Shown: piece by piece, positions 1 through 12,075 of the stretch | Layout of the letters: the number at the start of each line of letters is the position of its first letter | Numbering within the stretch: position 1 is the first letter of the stretch | Source: Viscum album | Taxonomy: Eukaryota; Streptophyta; Magnoliopsida; Santalales; Viscaceae | Length of the DNA: 64,000 bases | Assembly (NCBI GenBank): GCA_963277665.1 | Contig: OY728153.1 | Coordinates: forward strand, 276,742,250-276,806,249 | Direction: 5' to 3' | Made by a program: the position numbers and the translations under genes | Notes under the pieces: generated by a model | Told to the model about the DNA's origin: nothing | Seen by the model: the letters and a program-made list of their open reading frames with translations, nothing else | Database searches by the model: none

Positions 1-842
1 CATGTAAATATGATTATACACTAATTTATCTCTCATAAACCATTTTTATAAATTCTTATGTCACGCCGTTATGCTGCAGAAATTTCACTATGATTTTCCA
101 AGACAAAGCCTTTGTGTGGTGAATACCCTACCCATTTCTCTATCAAGGGTATTCACCTTTTTGCACTTTAACTTATTTATTATAGAGTTTAATTTTTGAA
201 TTCCAAATTCCTTTATCATTGAATAAATGATCATGAATAATTAATATGTGTTATATAATCCATGTGGCACACTTATGCATTAAATGAAATGATTAAGAAG
301 GGTGCACCTTGATAGTACTCCATAGTATTGTGTAAAGATTAGTGTCCTGATACATCAAGTGAAATGAGGGTTTAGTCATGCTAATTAATGTAAAATGAGG
401 TTTTACACATTCTAAATGATCAATGGGTCTTGTCTCATGCTAATATCATGTTAAATGTGGTTTCCACATTCCCATGTTATGACACTCATGATATATCATG
501 CCTTTATGTTCATGTTTCTCTTATGATCATTCGATATGCCTATTGCCTAACATGTACTATATTGTTTATGTTATGCCTTTTTTACTCCCTTACTAGGCTT
601 TATAGCTTACCCTTTTCTTATTAATGTCCTCATGTTATCTCATGAAATGCTAAGTATAAGGGAATGTAGTGGTCATGTAAAGGAAGTTTTCAGTAAAGAT
701 ATTGTGTTTCACGTATTAAGTTGTTATGTAATGTTCAAAATTCCCAAATAAACTATACCTATTGATCTTCCATGTTGTTTCAAGTGAAGATTTTATGTGA
801 TAAATCATGTCTATGTGTGTAATAAAGAGAAGGGAAGTTATA
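1..842 (+). repeat. 3' part of an LTR, family D, + orientation
   Basis: Read on the minus strand, the LTRs of element D (9386-12026 and 17066-19708) match this stretch from the window edge to about 842. Shared landmarks include the block around 60-170 (matching about 10080-10220 inverted) and the terminal block around 630-842 (matching 9386-9600 inverted). It ends GGGAAGTTATA where D has GGGTTGTCATA. It is therefore the 3' portion of a related, more diverged LTR in the opposite orientation to D, cut by the window edge. No primer site is visible just after 842, so whether it is a 5' LTR, 3' LTR or solo LTR is undecided. Confidence 0.85.
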
Positions 843-2093
843 TTAAGTTATCCTCATGCTTAGAGGATGTCGACAATTAGATTGTGTGAATGTTTGAAAT
901 AGAATAATAGTCGTACGGAACTAGCGATTTAAGTTGTTTTTGGATAATGCACCCTGATGAAGTTCGATCCAAATTTCAACAAATCTGAAGACCAGCTATG
1001 CTAATATCATCTATAGTAGTTTGGGAACCACACCATCATGAAGGGTTGGGGGATTTTTTAAACCAACCTTCAAACTAAACAAATATAGTTCTATGGTTTT
1101 AAGAAGAAGAATATGAATAGCCCCAGCTTGCAAGGCTGGGGGATTTTTCACAGTCACAATCCCTTCTTCACCAGAAGTCAGTTTTCTCTTGATTAGGGAA
1201 GAATCCAAAAAGTAAAGACATAAATAAACTATCCAAGGATTCATTTCAAATTATTTTCCATTAAATAATTCAAGGGAAATCATAATATAGGATAAAAAGT
1301 ATAATGAAGGGCACAAAAGGAGATGATCATACAAATATAATGACAGAATGTTGTCAATAAATTATGCATCAGTGAATGTCATTAATACCATTATGGAAGA
1401 TCCTCTAGAAAATTATTCTATATCAGGGGAGTTGAAGGATGATATTCTTATTCATAATATAGTACACACCAAAGTGAATGAAGGAGGTGTGCATAACTGA
1501 AATCATAGGATTACCCAGAATCATGGTATTCCCTCAAGTAACCAACTTCTATCTCTTAGAAAGGAATCTAACAAGGGGAAAGGTAAAGGTTAGATCATGT
1601 ATCACTTTTAAACTGGAGAAGGTCAACCTATTTCTATTGAATAAAGATTTTCCCAACAATAGGAGGAGATGAAGGAGCTGAAAGGACTCAATTCAGAGTT
1701 ACTCCAAAACAACATTCCTGCAAGACATGCTCAACAAGTAGATCCTAAACTTTCACATCTTGTATAAGCTCTTTAAAAAAGATTGTTTGTTGCAACTAAA
1801 AATATAGATAATGAATTCCCTTCATTGGGTACACAGCTAGAACATGATCAAACATATCCTCATAGGCATGTCCCCATGGGATATCCAAGAAAAATACCTG
1901 CATCACAACCACCGGTGGTTTTTCCAGTCGTCATGCTAGTTCAAGCTTCATTTTTTGTACCTGTATAAGTCTCAAATCATCCAGAATTCCCTAAATTATT
2001 ATTAATACAATTGAGGTATTAAAAACTTAATTGGAAGATATGGAAGAACTACGCACACCAATAAAATCAGAAAAGTAGGCATACCCCGAATGG
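843..2093. other. Unassigned AT-rich spacer or retroelement leader
   Basis: No coding region can be supported. Short open frames (for example 1478-1672 and 1783-1968) match no family I recognise. By position it may be the leader and 5' gag of the Tat-like relic that follows, because recognisable gag similarity only starts near 2094. A small hairpin lies at 1121-1141 (7-bp arms CCCCAGC/GCTGGGG). Confidence 0.4.
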
Positions 2094-2762
2094 GTAGATC
2101 TGATCCCTCCCCCATCAAACTTTTTAAATAACACATATCCAATCTTCAATGGTTCAGTAGATCCAGTGAAGAACTTAACACATTTTTTCCCACTGTGATC
2201 TCATGATGGGGACCCCTATAAAACAAGAAGCAGTAATGCTTAGACGTTTTGTGCAATAATTTTATGGATCATCCTTTTCTGGTATATATGTTTGTAGTCT
2301 CGATCAATTACTCGATGGGAAGACCTCCATCAAAAATTCTTTTTACAATTCAGCTCAACACTGAAAAAATAATATTTTTTTATCTTACAAAATTAAAAAA
2401 AGGGAGAATGAAATAGTTTAAGATTTCATTTATTTATGGAAAGAATAACATATTATTTAAATATAACACTATATAAAGAAGAGTTTCTTCAAATCAATGT
2501 TGAAAATATGTGTGATGAGTTACACACATGACTAATCCCTATGAAATACATAAGAGGGTTTCAGTACCTCACTTCAATAACCCATAATGTGGATAATTTG
2601 ATTGAGGAAACTGAAGCTAAATCTTATGAAATCCCATTAACTTCGAGAAGGAGAAAAAGGAATGTGGAGGCTGCTACAGTTACACTCTTAAAAGCACATG
2701 TACTTAATTCTACTTCAAACCCTTCATCATACTGTAAGGTTCCACATCCCGAGTGTCAGTAG
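2094..2762 (+). pseudogene. gag: Decayed gag (capsid) of a Tat-like Ty3/Gypsy element
   Basis: Conceptual translation, with several stops and frame changes, gives the order of landmarks seen in capsid regions of plant non-chromovirus Ty3/Gypsy elements. First comes a segment resembling 'YPIFNGSVDPVKNL' (the usual 'fnGxgDPxxHL' block). A 'WEDLHQKFFLQFSST' block follows near 2310-2360, where the family has 'sWexlxxxFxxrF'. An open stretch at 2541-2762 (FQYLTSITHNVDNLIEE) then matches the helix after the capsid core ('feeLatrahdmE'). Gag would form the virus-like particle. At least four in-frame stops make it non-functional. The family call is moderately sure; exact boundaries are not. Confidence 0.6.
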
Positions 2763-4200
2763 AAGTGACATTCTCATCAAGAAGATTAGAAAGATCAATG
2801 GTTGATATAGTTTTAGGAATTAAATAATAATTTCTATAATTTTCCAAGTGAACTGGATACCGATTACTTCATATTAGCTATGGAAAACAATTTAGTTCAG
2901 TTTCCACAGCCAAAGAATCTGAATAAAGTAGGATTTGAGGATCTCCCATATTTTATTCCCTTTCATCAAATTTTTTAGGCATCCCACTCAAGAATGTATT
3001 GTTTTCAAATATCTTCTAAAAATGGTAGACTCAAGAAAAGTGAAACTAAAAAGTTCATCATCCTCAGTATCATATGTTAGTGCTACTGATCCATAGTAAG
3101 AAGGTTGATGGTAGGAAGTCAAAAGAAAAAATTTGTAGAAGTATGATGATTAGATGGTCAGGAAAATGATCAATAGAACTCATACCATTCAACAAACATA
3201 GTTAAAACAACTAACTATGCTTCCTTCCTCTTCCTCTATATCATTACCATCTTCATCAAAATATGAGTCCTCCAAAGGACAATCCTCAAAGATGAAACAT
3301 ATTCAGAAGGATAAAGAGTGGTCCGGAGAAGATGAGATCATGTCAAGGCCAAAGTTTTCCTTGAATTTGGATGATTTTATGCCAACGGTGTCAAAAGAAT
3401 GAGAATCACCCATCCAAATGGAACAAAAATAACAAACCTTTCAAGAAGAATCTTCATCAGATTTGGAATTAATCTTCAGTTTAGTTAACATTATCCACAT
3501 AACAAACCCCTCTGCCAATTATGATTTTGGTTATGAAATAAAATTCCCTGTTGGTGATTGGAGAAATAGGGGAAGATGTCAAAGTTGAGGATATGGGGGA
3601 AGACATGAATATGTTAGAAGCCACTATATTAACTAAACCCATGCTCAAAACGTTTATGCGGTAGAAACACATGGAAGAACCCTTCAGTGGGCTCAGTAAG
3701 AACAAGGGAAATATCCCACAAATGACAGGATCAACCCTAACATGATCATCTTTGAATACCTATTAGAGGCTATACCGCCACTCTCTCAATAGGTATATAG
3801 ACCTAGTGATTATAATATATAAATTTCATCAGTATTTCCAACTTCTTCCTCCACACATGGTATATCTACATCAGGGGCATCATCTTCCAAGGCATCGACA
3901 AAACAACATCTCCATACTAGAAAACACAGGCCTTTGAACCAAGAAATGATGTTTTGAAACAACTAGACCATGTACCAGCCATGTTATCAATCATAGATGC
4001 CTTTAATCAGTCAAAAGATATTTGAGAAGTACTTATTGAGGGTTTTAAAGTCCTCAAGTGTTTGGAACTAATATAAGAAGAGCCATCATTAATAATAGAC
4101 CAATAGTCAACCTCATTCCCATCCATACACTTCATCGATTGAGTCTCACAAAATCTGACTTATCTAGCTCAACTTTTATGTAGTATGGTTGTGAAAATAA
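2763..4200 (+). other. Probable gag-protease linker of the Tat-like relic, unresolved
   Basis: This lies between recognisable gag and protease of the same relic and reads in the same direction. Short open stretches such as 3217-3402 (serine- and lysine-rich) are seen, but no zinc knuckle or other domain can be claimed. Confidence 0.35.
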
Positions 4201-4229
4201 TAAATAAGAACTTCTAGGTGATATTACAC

Positions 4230-6098
4230 TCAGAACTCAGTTTTTGGATCTTATATCTAATACAGATTTAATGGTTGTCTGATTGGGCACAGATTTTATC
4301 ATTCTGTTTGGAAGGCCTTGGCTACATCAACACGCAGTCATTCATTCATCATACCACCAATTTCTCAATTAATACATTAGTGTTAAAATTAGGACATTTC
4401 ATGGTGATAAGGTTCCATTAAAATTGTTTTAATCTTAGAATATTGAGTTAAAATTCTATCACACAAAGATAAAAAGGTTTTAGGAAAAAAATATAATAAG
4501 AATCAATGCTCTAAATGGACTAGAAAAGATCCTAGCTAACCCATTAAAACATCTTAGTATAGATTACATGTTTCCTATTAATCAAATTGAAAGTATATAC
4601 CCAAATACAATAACTCATCTAGTGAATTCCATAATATGATTTTTGGAAATCGATCCTAAAAACATGGGAGAAATTGTTGATATACCAAGCAGTGGTGATA
4701 GGTTAAATTGAGATGTATTCATTTCACCCACCAAACTTCAGAAAGTCTTTTCTTCATCAATCAGTCTAAAAGAAGTTTTCACATTAATATAGAAAGATGA
4801 GGATGTTGATTCCAAACCTGTCATTTTCTTTTCAACACTCTAGGAATATCCTTCTTCATCAATAGGATCAGAAATGGTTGCCTCTTCTTCAGGAAGACTA
4901 AATGTTGACTCCTCCCCTAGCTATGAATGTCTAGCTTCATCAAAAAATGATCAATCAGAAATAAAAGGGGTAAACAAGGAGGAATTAGAAGAATAATTTC
5001 TCAAGTATGACCCTCTAAAATTTGAGTAAGGTGCCTCCATAAATTTGGATGATCTCAAAGAAATAAATAGTGGTGTAGAAGAATATCCATGCACTACATT
5101 AATTAGTGTGGCTATGACCTCTGAAGAAAAAATAGGTGTACACTTCATTTGTAAAATGGAACCAAGATGTGTTTTATTATTACTATATAGTAATTCTAGA
5201 CCATGAACCCGACATAGCTACCCATCATTTGGGTTTCTTAGAGGATAATTGAGCATTTAAGTGGGAAACAAGGAGAACACAGCCAACCCATGCCTCTAAA
5301 ACGAAAGCTGAGGTCAATAAGATTATCAAATCTAACATTATCAGGATGTAAAATATCCTAACAGGATGGCCAAAATTCTCTTTGTGAAGAAGAAGAATGG
5401 TAAAATCATTGTTTTCATTACTTTTAGAGATCATGACTGGGATTGTACCTAGGATGACTCTCTAATTCCAATCACAGAACTTTTCTTTAATGAAAAAACT
5501 ATCTATGAAGCTCCCTCCCTCATGGATGGCTAATATTGGTATCAACAAATTTTAATGGATGTAAAACATGATAAATCTATAGATTTGAGAGCCCTTTAAG
5601 GAATATTTTGTTATTGTGTAATTCCCTTTGTCTTGAAGAACACTGGTGTGACATATCAATGTGAAATGAACCATATTTTCAAACCCTTATTAGGGGAATT
5701 CATTGAATTCTATCTGGATGATTTAGTGATTGAGACTAGATAATGTTCTGATCAATTGGCTGATTTAGATACCATATTCACCAAGCCTTGACATCATAAT
5801 TTGAAGATGAAACCATTTCAATGTGAATTCAGGGTAACATAATGAAAATTTATTAGTTTTTTTATTCCATCATGGAATCTAAGTTGAACCTAAGAAGACG
5901 AAGGCTATCCTTAACATCTCACCACCTCAAAACATGAATGAAGTTAGAGTAATTCACAGACAGTTGTCCTATATCCGGATCATCAAAGACAATTTGGTAG
6001 GAAAATGTTTTCCATTCACCAAATTTATTAGGAAAGGGGTCACATATCAGTGGACCAATGACTACCAAGAATCATTTGATATCCTCAATTTGATATGG
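4230..6098 (+). pseudogene. pol: Decayed protease and reverse transcriptase of a Tat-like Ty3/Gypsy element
   Basis: The translation passes through many stops and frameshifts but keeps family order. The end of the protease is 'DFIILFGRPWLHQHAVIHSS' near 4290-4350, where relatives have LGRPWiHxxgAvpStlHQ. RT starts near 5380 with 'VKKKNGKIIVFITFRDHD' (family VKKKNGkirVCvDFRDLN). 'FVLKNTGVTYQCEMNHIFKP' near 5627-5690 (family FGLKNAGATYQRaMn) is followed by 'EFYLDDLVIE', the catalytic YxDD site with both Asp kept. Next come a thumb segment 'LKMKPFQCEF' and 'RQLSYIRIIKDNLVGKCFPF' near 5955-6020. It breaks off after an RNase H entry segment (WTNDYQESFD). The DFRDLN and GATYQ blocks and the lack of a chromodomain point to a Tat-type rather than chromovirus lineage. 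Confidence 0.8.
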
Positions 6099-6199
6099 TG
6101 AATACACTAAGTATTATCGTATGAATCTCGAAAATTGAAATTTAATCAATCGGAACCTTTTCATCATCGATCTTGGAAATCCCAAACCATCTTTATGAG

Positions 6200-7467
6200 G
6201 GGGGATATTTACACTTATCCCTAATTTTGGAGAAGTATTTTAAAATATATAAATCCAAAATACATATTCTTCCTTCATGGTGAAAAATATTTACTCATAC
6301 TTGAATTTTTTGTCTATTTGTGAATCATATCTTCAATTGTGTAGAGAAGTGCATGAAAAAAATTTGTGGTTTCGCAATGTATATAATTCCACATTTTCAT
6401 TTAATATAATGATTCCCTTATACTTCATGGTATTTTATACTCTACTTTTAACTATCACGTTCAAGTGGTTTTGACTTGAAACTGACCAAGTGGTAAAAGT
6501 TTTATTTTCAATATTACATTCTTTTGTGGTTTTTAACTTTCACTTGAAACAATCACCTAATTATAATCATTTTTTAAATTTAATTTATCTTAAGTATCCA
6601 TATTCTCATGAAATAGATTATAATATTTCATAAAATTATTACCATGTTTACATATGACATTCACTTTGACAAATATTTGATTAATTGAGGAATTATTGAT
6701 AAATCCGTATCTTTTTTCAATATGATTATTCGATAAGACACATTTTTTATTATTTAAATTTATGTTTTGATATATGTAGAATGTTTTGGACATAAATTAT
6801 ATGTCTTGAGAACTGGTTAATTAAAGACCATTGATGTATCAATAATCTCATGGGAAGAAATTTTTGTGTGACAAACCCTTCATGTTCGTTTCCATGTAGT
6901 TTCAAATTCTTAGGGGGACAAATAATTACAAAAATCATACTGGTTTATACCCAAAGACATAAACTATCTTGTAGATATATATTCATAGTATCTATCTTGA
7001 GGATAGATCATGATAGTGAATATGTACAACATTATGAATTCCATCATCATTATTATTCCAGGTTACTATTTGATTTGTTAGAATGTTTATGGTCAAGTTT
7101 TAATCTCATGACATTATTTACATAGAATTAATAAATCATCTATTATTATTTTCACAATGATTATTAATTATTAATTCATTAACAATTCTATTATAATTTA
7201 CCATTTATACTAATTTAATATAACCCTTATTTAGTTTAATTTACCAAGGGTATGAAGATGAATTATTTGAATGTGTTTCAATGATGTTGAGCATTTTTTT
7301 GTTATGTATCATGTTTTTTATTCCCAATGTAAAATTTGTTCCATATATGTAATTTAGTTTTAAAAAATTTCCAAACTAATCAATCCTTCTAGATTTGATT
7401 AATTACAATCATGACAACTTAATAAATTAAGGCACCAGATATGAGCATCTGGGGTCAGGGTGTTATA
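6200..7467 (+). repeat. Probable 5' LTR (3' part) of element C
   Basis: The right end is supported: the sequence closes GGGTGTTATA at 7467, followed two bases later by a perfect initiator-Met primer site. This matches the spacing in elements D and E on the other strand. The left edge is not defined. The Tat-like pol stops being readable near 6100 and no LTR start (TGTAA...) is clear, so the left end may be truncated. No coding region is supported here, despite open frames up to 91 codons. Confidence 0.5.
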
Positions 7468-7469
7468 GT

Positions 7470-7480
7470 TGGTATCAGAG
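7470..7480 (+). promoter_or_regulatory. Primer-binding site (tRNA-iMet) of element C
   Basis: TGGTATCAGAG matches the complement of the 3' end of plant initiator-Met tRNA over 11 bases and sits two bases after the LTR end. It would prime minus-strand DNA synthesis. It is intact although the gag downstream is badly decayed. Confidence 0.85.
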
Positions 7481-7703
7481 GACGTTTAGTATAAACATTA
7501 GAAACTAGACTTAGTAAAACATATATTAGAGAACATAATACTATGATATACTTTTAGGATAGGTATATAAGAATATAAAAATGAAACCATGTTTATGAAT
7601 ATGATATTAGTTACACATAAATGTTTCAATTTATGTTTTTTATTTCTTTTGTTTTAGGATTATACATGATATGATCTAATTTAGTCTATTTAATCATTTA
7701 GAA

Positions 7704-8170
7704 ATGACCCCTATTAGAAGGAATGTGAACCTCATCATTTCACATGATGTAATGTGTATGAATGATCATTTCTTTTATAACCCTAATCCAATATTTAGAA
7801 GTAAACTAGTCACCCAATCATTCTAATCATATGAGGATGTAATATAATGTATTAATGATTTAGAGTAAGAATTATATATGCATAATGGATATAAAGGGAA
7901 CCATGTGAATAATAATACGGTAGAGAGAAACATTTATAATAGAAAGTAGGAAAAGAATTATTTTCTTACATGTGATAATTTTAGAATGGAACGACCTGAT
8001 ACTTTCTTGAATATAATTGGAGTTTTCTATAAGTGTGGAGAAAAAGTCCACCATGTTCATTATTTCAATGTAATGGAATAAAATTCTAGTGTTAAATGAA
8101 AATCTATAAGGAGATTTTTTCACTACAAAAATGAGTTCCCCAAATGTAAAGTTAATATACCACAAAATAA
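7704..8170 (+). pseudogene. gag: Decayed gag of element C with a ruined zinc knuckle
   Basis: An ATG at 7704, about 225 bases after the primer site, opens a frame starting MTPIRRNVN, like the short basic N-terminus of plant chromovirus Gag. Several in-frame stops follow. Around 8020-8070 the frame reads 'FYKCGEKVHHVHYF', which aligns with a CX2CX4HX4C nucleocapsid knuckle in which the first and last Cys have become Phe. The capsid core between these points is mostly missing: only about 300 bases separate start and knuckle, against roughly 900 or more in full-length relatives. An internal deletion is therefore inferred. Gag would package the element RNA; this copy cannot. Confidence 0.6.
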
Positions 8171-9124
8171 TCTAAGAGGTAAAGTATAAGATTATGTTAT
8201 TGATCCATTAGAAGTGGAATGATTAATATACCTATGTATTTGGATCATTGATTAATTTTGTAAAACTATTTTATCAATGATGTATTAGTAATATTAATTA
8301 TGAAATATATAAGGATTATAAAACATTAATAGTTTATTATGGATTTGTGATCATATATTGAATGGTACTAAGAAAATTAATTCAATAGAAAGTCAAATTG
8401 TTTGGAAAATACATGGTTGAGGGAGAGATATCTCTTAATAGTTCTTATAGTTGACACAATGATTATTGTATTAAGAAATTATTGGTATGGATAAATTAAA
8501 TTTGACACTAATAACTATAATAGAACTATTTCTTAGGTCTCGGATCATAATAAATTGAAGGTTCATAGGGATAACCATTTTTAAAATGGGGCATGTTAAA
8601 CTTCGGACAAGGTTTTATAGATTAATGTATTACTTCACCATAAGATGAAATATATGCTTTGAAATGAAAATAAATAGTTTAAGGTTCAATTGAAGGATAA
8701 GGTTATGTTTATGAAACATGAACATATATTTACTTTTATTCATAGAGAGTTAAAGAATTCCTAGAATATAAGAAACGGGTATTTAAAAAATAGTTGTCAT
8801 AATATCCTCTTTTTTATGATATCAATGACCATTTAAACACCTCTGGTATATGGAATTTTGGTCAAAAATATTCTTGAGAAAATGTTATCTATCACTCTCC
8901 ATCATAAAATGATAATTATATTTCTCTTCGATGCCCAAATTTTCATTAAAACTACCAAACTTTAAATTCTAGTATAGTGGTGGGCTTAAAATGTTCCTTC
9001 CAATACTATTAGAAATATGTGTTACTAACGCTATTTATTATGTCAGTTTTCAAAAATATTATTTTCAAATATGAAACCCTTGATTACCAAGATCGAGTTT
9101 GAATTGTGAGGATGTAATTTATTT
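8171..9124 (+). pseudogene. Unreadable pol remnant of element C
   Basis: Between the gag knuckle and the polypurine tract only about 950 bases remain, where a full pol needs about 3.3 kb, so most of pol is deleted. No catalytic motif can be read. The last 30 bases before the polypurine tract resemble the usual 3' end of plant chromovirus pol ('tttgaatt-tgaggatg-aat' then a purine run), which supports the orientation and the position of the 3' LTR. Confidence 0.45.
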
Positions 9125-9137
9125 AAGGTGTGTAGAA
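9125..9137 (+). promoter_or_regulatory. Polypurine tract of element C
   Basis: AAGGTGTGTAGAA directly precedes the 3' LTR start at 9138. It corresponds to AAGGTGGGGAGAA before the 3' LTR of element F (39667-39679). This tract primes plus-strand synthesis; two purines have mutated to T. Confidence 0.65.
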
Positions 9138-9385
9138 TTAAACAAACCAAGACTTTGAGATAATTTTTTTATAATAAATTTAATGTTTTATATATTTATT
9201 TATAAACAACACTATGTTAAGACTACGCTACACACAACGCTGAGTTAGATTTCGTTATTTGAAATAACGAGTTTTACAATCATTTATTGTTTAACCTATT
9301 CTAAAAATTAGTTTTTATTATTTTCTAAAATTAATTTATAAAAACTAGATTTATTTTATAATTTTTAATTCGAATGTTCTCTTAG
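9138..9385 (+). repeat. 3' LTR of element C, first piece
   Basis: It starts TTAAACAAACC after the polypurine tract, where related LTRs start TGTAACA. Its order of blocks follows the start of the E LTR read on the minus strand (62829 leftward), including a 'acaacgctgag' block like 'gcaacgatgag' in E. It is cut at 9385 by element D and resumes at 19714. It contains a 17-bp palindrome at 9253-9269. Confidence 0.65.
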
Positions 9386-12026
9386 TATGACAACCCTTCT
9401 TTTTAATACAAACGTAAACATGATTTTCTACATAAAACTTCACTTGATACAACAAAGATGATCTAGAGGTTTAGTGTCTTTTGGGATTAGTATCATTACA
9501 TAAAAACTTAAAACATGAAATACAAAATCATTATTGAAAGCTTCCTTTACATGTCTACAACATTCCCTCGTACTTAGCATTGCACGGGATAACCTGAGGA
9601 CTTGCAAAAGAAAAGGGTGAGCTATAAAGCCCAGTAAGGGAATACAAATGGAATAACATGAGGAGTATAATAAATGTTAGACATTAGTAATATCAATAGA
9701 TCACAAGAGAAACATGAACATAAAGGCATGATAAAGCATGATAATCATAACATGGAAATGTGGCAACAACACTTAACATGGAATTAGCATGAGCTAAGGC
9801 TCAATGCACATAGAGCATGAGTAAATCCTCATTGCACATAAAGCATGAGTAAAAACTCATTGAAATTTAATTAGAATGATTCAACACTTATTTCACATGA
9901 TGTATCATGATACTATACTTTACCCAATGCATTGGAGCGCTATAAGGGCACACCCTTCTTAAACATTTCATTTCATGCATAAGTGTGCCACATGGATCAT
10001 AAAACAATGATTCATAAAACATAATAATTTATTCCAAGATAAAATAATGTGGAATTCATAAATGAAACTTTATAATCAATAAGTAAATGTTCATTAAGGT
10101 GAATACCCTTTATGGAGAAATGGGTGTGGTATTCACTACACAATGACATTGGCTTAGAAAATCGGTGCTATTTCGGTAGCGTAACGGCATGACAAAAGAA
10201 TTCATAAAAATGGTTGATGAAAGAGAAAGGGGTTTCTAATAATATTTACAGGTAATGGAAATTAAGGAGGGTATATAGATACATGTCCCAAAAATTGTTA
10301 TGGAATTTAGATTCATGATACAAAAGTATTGCTTGAATGTAAAAGAGGAGAGAGAAGTTCCTTTTGGAATTTTGGCATAGTAACAGGTGTACATGGGAGG
10401 AATTTAATGAGAGGGAAAGGGGTCTCCCATCATTAAAACATAAAGAGTTCAGTATGAGGGAGGTGTGAAATTTTACCCCAACATTCATAATTGAAATTAA
10501 AAGGCAAAATAACTTAATGAAAATTGGACGAAAATAAGAAAGGAAGAAAAAACCCTTACTTGGAAGTGTGCTTCCAAAGGCTTGACAGAGGCTTGAGAGA
10601 GGCTTATTGGGAGCTTGGGGAACCTTGGGAGGATTCTAGAGAGAGTAGGTAAAAGGATGGAAGAACTATAAAGGATTTTAGTGAGGAGGAAGTGGGAGCT
10701 TGGGTGGGTTTATATAGGAAATGTGAGGGAATTCATTATTATTTAGGTTTGGGACCCCTTATATTAAATAAATCCAATCCAAAAACCATCCCATGGTTTT
10801 TGCCCATGGTTTTTGGAAAATGGAAGAGTAAAACAATATTTTATATGTCCAAAGTAAGAACTTCTTAAAATAATAGGGTTGTTATGTAGAGGTGAGTCAC
10901 ACTCTCATGGAAAATAATTTAAAAAGACAAGGTGTTTAATAAGCCTTGAGGGGTCCATTAATGCTTTGAAAAGTAAGTCAAATAAACCTAAAATCACATT
11001 ATTTTAAAGGTAAGACAAATATTTTCCTAACATAAAGATTATAGTATTTTATTACATCACTATTGGGTCATTATGATGTCATAAAACACATTATATATTT
11101 AAACGGTATGTAATTTTTACCCAAAAATTTGACAGTCTCAGAAAATTATGAAAAATTCACCATTGGATAATTTAGACATCCGGATTCCAGAAATATCATT
11201 TATTTTATCTAAATAATTTTCTAAATATGTTAATTTTCACTTTTAAAATAAAAACTGACATTTATCGAAATTCTAGGGTTTTGACAGAAATGGATTTCAA
11301 AAATTAATAAAAATTATAATGGCATTCATAAAATTATATGATCATTTATATATAATAAAATTAATTTAATAATAATAATAATAATTTATTAAAATATTAT
11401 TTAATTCTAAAACCCGTTAATTTAATAAAATATAAATCTTAATTAAATAATAACTAAAAACAGTATTTGTACTTTAAAAATTATTTACAATGTATCAATA
11501 ATGACATGAAAGTATATACATTATTATATACAAAAAAATAATTCACATGAAAATAGTACTATCTATTTGTTACATAACCCCTTAAAACAACCGCATAAGA
11601 CCTAACGGTATGGTGTGTGATGGTGACAGACTCTTGGGGTGGCTCAGATAACATCGCTCGAGTGGTAATCTCTATCAACTTCCACGTTTCCCGTAGATGG
11701 TCCCGATCGAGCTTGACATGAAGAAGCTCAGCTTGGGCTTGATCAAGAGTGAAGCCCAATCACTCCACCTCTTTTCCGAGCTCCAACAAATGGGCTACTT
11801 ATGGAGCAATTCTACTGGATGAGGCCATCGCTTCTTTTGTCTGAGTAAATTGGATTTGTTAAAGCCCTACATTTATACTAATCATGTGATCACTTTTCAA
11901 CAGCTATATTAGCAACGGTCAAAATTCTTAACATAAAACCAAAGAAGTTTAAATTTTATATAAACATAAAGAGACATTTAGTTAGATCAAGAGGGATTTC
12001 GATTAATGAATCTTTCGGTCATTATA
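9386..12026 (-). repeat. 3' LTR of element D
   Basis: Aligns along its whole length with 17066-19708 in the same orientation. On the minus strand it begins TATAATGACC (the other copy TGTAACAACC) and ends GGGTTGTCATA. It carries a TATA box, a GC-richer purine-rich block at 10540-10720, and a short imperfect tandem repeat at about 9826-9870 (AGCATGAGTAAA units). Confidence 0.93.
10709..10716 (-). promoter_or_regulatory. TATA box in the 3' LTR of D
   Basis: TATATAAA on the minus strand lies about 1.31 kb from the LTR start. It is kept at the same place in the other LTR (18389-18396) and is followed by the conserved transcribed leader. It is a plausible Pol II promoter element; the transcription start is not determinable here. 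Confidence 0.6.
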
Positions 12027-12040
12027 ATATTCCTCCCTTA
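12027..12040 (-). promoter_or_regulatory. Polypurine tract of element D
   Basis: On the minus strand TAAGGGAGGAATAT abuts the 3' LTR start, in the position expected for the plus-strand primer. Confidence 0.75.
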
Positions 12041-12075
12041 AGAAATTTCGCCCTCGAAATTTTCATTTTCCCACA

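Noticed and set aside
842..880. Possible primer site just after the left-edge LTR
   Set aside because: No run close to TGGTATCAGAG is present within 40 bases; the fragments 'agtta' and 'agagga' are too short to count.
1121..1160. Hairpin CCCCAGC/GCTGGGG followed by T-rich sequence, like a bacterial terminator
   Set aside because: The context is plant nuclear DNA without bacterial genes. A 7-bp hairpin before a T run is expected by chance in this composition.
3217..3402. Serine-rich 61-codon frame as a separate gene
   Set aside because: It lies between gag and protease of the Tat-like relic in the same direction and is better explained as part of that decayed gene.
9253..9269. 17-bp palindrome CGTTATTTGAAATAACG as a regulatory operator
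   Set aside because: Single occurrence, AT-rich, inside a decayed LTR, and not kept in the related E LTRs.
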